From Pseudoscleropodium purum (taxonomy: Eukaryota; Streptophyta; Bryopsida; Hypnales; Brachytheciaceae), in assembly GCA_963969395.1 (NCBI GenBank), contig OZ017799.1, positions 13,890,501 to 13,954,500 of the forward strand: a stretch of 64,000 nt of DNA. The letters are read 5' to 3'. A model generated the notes under the pieces. The model was not told the DNA's origin and did not search any database. It saw nothing but the letters and a program-made list of their open reading frames with translations. How positions within the stretch are numbered: position 1 is the first letter of the stretch; every line of letters begins with the position of its first letter. Positions 60,991 to 64,000 of this stretch are shown piece after piece. Position numbers and translations under genes: made by a program.

Positions 60991-63900
60991 TATAGGTATT
61001 CAGTGTAACAAGTGTATAGTTTATAAAATTAGACAAGTCATTGATGAGGAGAATTGAGGTTATTAGAAGACTTGGTATGTAATGAACGTAATCAATGTTA
61101 ATAATCCATGATGAATCAAGTATAGAGAACCGTGACCTTGTTTCCTTTCATACAATAGCCTTCGTGTTTGGCTAAGATGTTTCAAGCAATAGATTGATCA
61201 AGCTTACTGAAGCTACTAATATTGGGTGATATTATCCTTTTTCTAGGGCTAGTTGAAATGTAGAATTTTATTGTTTACATTTTGAAGCGTACACTCTATA
61301 TGCAAGCTAGAAAATGTTGTGAAAACTACTTTGTATGTGAGTTTTTTTGAGCTAATTTCGTAATGGATTTTTTTGGTATATATTCTTCATCGATATGAAG
61401 TATTATGAATTTTCTTGAATGTGTGATTGATTTTGTCCTATACAAAAATAAAAGAAGTTCAAAAGAAGAAGCAAAATTGACTTTTGCAAAAGCCTCCTTG
61501 AACTAGAATTGCTTGGAATGTGGATTCCCTTAAGAAACATTTTTTTCCAAATTCAAAGACTATAATCTTGCAATCTATGCCATCAAAACTTATTTGTTTC
61601 CTACAATGTAATGAAGTAGTGTACTACTAGATCTTATTGTAAGATGTAGCAAGATTTCATTCATCATTATTTTTGGGCCTTTGCCATAAAACAGTCGATT
61701 TTGAGTATTTTTTGTTGCAATATAGTCAAAATACTTTAGGATTAATATATGTTGTTCAATTGCATTTTTAATATAACACATGTTGCCCCAACTTCCAACA
61801 CACTATTTATATTATTGTTAGCTAAAAAACTGATAGCAAAAAATACTTATACTATTTTCCTTTAACAAGTCTCAACCAATTAAGATTTTTTGCCATAAAT
61901 TTTGTCCTATGAATTTACATGATTTGTGATTTATAGAAAAAGTACTCATAACTTATAGTGTATAATAAAATTTATATATGTTTAATTTTTTCCATATTCC
62001 ATTATTTTTTTAATTCCATTTTACTTATTTTGTCCACATATAAGTTTTGTTAAATTTCAATGCTTTTTATTTGTAATCACCTTGAACTTGTGCACAAATC
62101 CTCTCATGTCTTTGTTTAAAGTGCAACAATGATGAAGGCCCAAAATTTGTCTTTCATTTCTTATTAACCTCTATTTTTATTAATTGTATTTCCACCTAGC
62201 CTTCATACTTGTCATATGTGCCTTCTAACTCTATAGCCTTTCATCTCTTTTGGATGGGTAACAAATTCACTAAGTCCATCTCGGAGTGGATTCAATGGAA
62301 ACCTAATGTCCATCGTATCTTATCGATGCCACTTTGGAGGGTTTCTAGTGTGATGTTTTTTAAGCTTTGGCCTACAAACCAATTCTTGTGCCAACTTGTA
62401 TAAGTTAGAATTTAATACTAACACATATTCATATTAATATATGTTTGTACTAACTAAATTGTACTAACATGTGTTATAATTGTTTAAACATTGTTGGATT
62501 GTGAGGCCTTTGCCTTAGAAAACTCAGGGTTTTCTGGTTGCAACTAGACTTAGTCCAATATATGAAGGTGTAAAACAATATGAGGTATATCACCTTTAGA
62601 TATAATAAATGAGATGTTTATAATATTAAATCTCATATAGTATCAAAAGTACAAATCTTCATATACAAAGGTGTATGACTTTGTATACAAAGTGTATAAA
62701 AATTGTATATTTATACTTATACAATATGTATACCTTGAATATATATACACTCATAACTATCATGTATAAATATAAAATATCAATACATGTATAATATATA
62801 TAAAATATAAATACCCATTTGCACATATATCATGTATAGATATAATATAAGTCATGTATAAACCATATAAATCATGTAGAAGTTGAAACCTTTACAAAGA
62901 CTTTTTTTATTTTTATTGTCAAACTTCAAGTCTAAGCCATAGCTGCTCTAAAACTTCAAATTAAGAGTGTCTTAAATTTTTGAAAAACTAAAAATATATC
63001 ATATGATCTATTTAAAATTCAAATCCAAACAAATAATTTTCCATTAGTTATAAGGTTATGAAGTTTACACTTTCCAAATTAAAGGTAGTTGCCTATGTCT
63101 CCACTTTGAAGTACATCTCAGTCTCACACAAGCTCCAAATTCTTTGTGCCATAACTTCTTACAAAGACAACTTTATGATATACATCTCTCAAAAATCTCA
63201 ATTCAAAAACATAAAAAATTTGCTCTCAGTGCTTGGTCAAAGTTAATACTATTTCTAAGCTTTAGGCTCGGTAACTAATCTACACCCTCTTCACTTATAT
63301 ACTTATAACTTTTTCAAAAAAACTTCAAATGAGGAGTGCTATAGTATTTTAAAAAGATAATAAATTCTTACATAACTCATTAAAAATTTAGAAAAAACAA
63401 AAACATCCTAACTAAGCTTTTACAACCACTCAAAGTTTTGGCCTACAATCTTAGAAGGCAATAGACCTTCCTTCCTTCCATCACTCATAACTTTCACATC
63501 CCAACTTCAAATAGAATAAATTATAGATTTTTAGAATAATAACAATATGATAAACATTCTCTTCAAATATCATATATAAATTCACAATATTTGATGAGAT
63601 ATCACTCTCCAAATTCTTGAGACCCTTCAAAACTAAAAATGAAAGAGGAAGAAGAAGACCTCTGACTTCTTATCCTATCCCAAGGGTCACATTAGTTTAT
63701 GTTTAAGTCATATATGGTTATCCCACAAATGCTTTTTCAATATAATAATGGGAACCATGCTAAATTGCATATAGATATAGTTATCTTAGATACCTACCAA
63801 TGAGTTCATAATTCCAAGAAATTACCTTGTCAATTAAAACAACAATTTTTTTTCCATTTCTTCTTGTTTGAAGGACACATGTAGTAATGCCTTGAAATGA

Positions 63901-64000
63901 ATGCAATCAAAACTCTCTAATTACACTACTTTTGAGAAGACAAATGGTCTTTCAAATGCACTTCAATAAGTAACATGTGTTCACAACTTGATTGATATGT
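60991..64000. other. Gene-free AT-rich stretch to the window end
   Basis: No gene was seen. At 62640-62880 the sequence is dense in TATAC, GTATA and ATATA words, a degenerate AT-rich low-complexity block. Other parts show only short frames without motifs. Confidence 0.4.

Overview
This window looks like nuclear DNA from a land plant. Three complete multi-exon genes can be reconstructed by hand, all with GT-AG introns, and all encode plant-type proteins: a two-B3-domain (REM-like) DNA-binding protein, a ceramide kinase ending in GPEI like the Arabidopsis ACD5 protein, and the Golgi tether subunit COG2. A fourth gene encodes an HMGB chromatin protein. Introns are mostly short (about 100-750 bp). 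The kinase remnant resembles RLKs of non-flowering plants. Intergenic DNA is very AT-rich, with no intact retrotransposon. I lean towards a bryophyte (perhaps a moss), but that is an inference and the lineage is uncertain.

Layout. 1-7,140: AT-rich repeats, including a foldback element, a degenerate ~20-bp minisatellite, a GC-richer block and a 251-bp tandem duplication. 7,716-18,557 (+): a decayed leucine-rich-repeat receptor kinase whose exons are still readable but carry frameshifts, in-frame stops and damaged kinase motifs. A diverged direct repeat flanks this part (545-1,075 and 19,466-19,965). 20,627-34,969: the main gene island. The B3 gene (-) and ceramide kinase (-) lie head to tail, and COG2 (+) is divergent from the ceramide kinase across about 1.4 kb. 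35,000-54,600: gene-free AT-rich DNA with foldback elements and a 748-bp element with 24-bp perfect terminal inverted repeats and a CTA target duplication. 54,660-59,500: a GC-rich island with the HMGB gene (+). 59,500-64,000: AT-rich DNA with another copy of the foldback family.

Functional links. COG2 maintains Golgi vesicle tethering, and ceramide kinase phosphorylates ceramide, a lipid that passes through the ER/Golgi. Their divergent arrangement could allow shared regulation, but the sequence does not prove it. I found no tRNA, rRNA, CRISPR or organellar insertion. I did not find a convincing new biological system. The most distinctive signals are the mobile-element structures and the ~20-bp degenerate repeat array.
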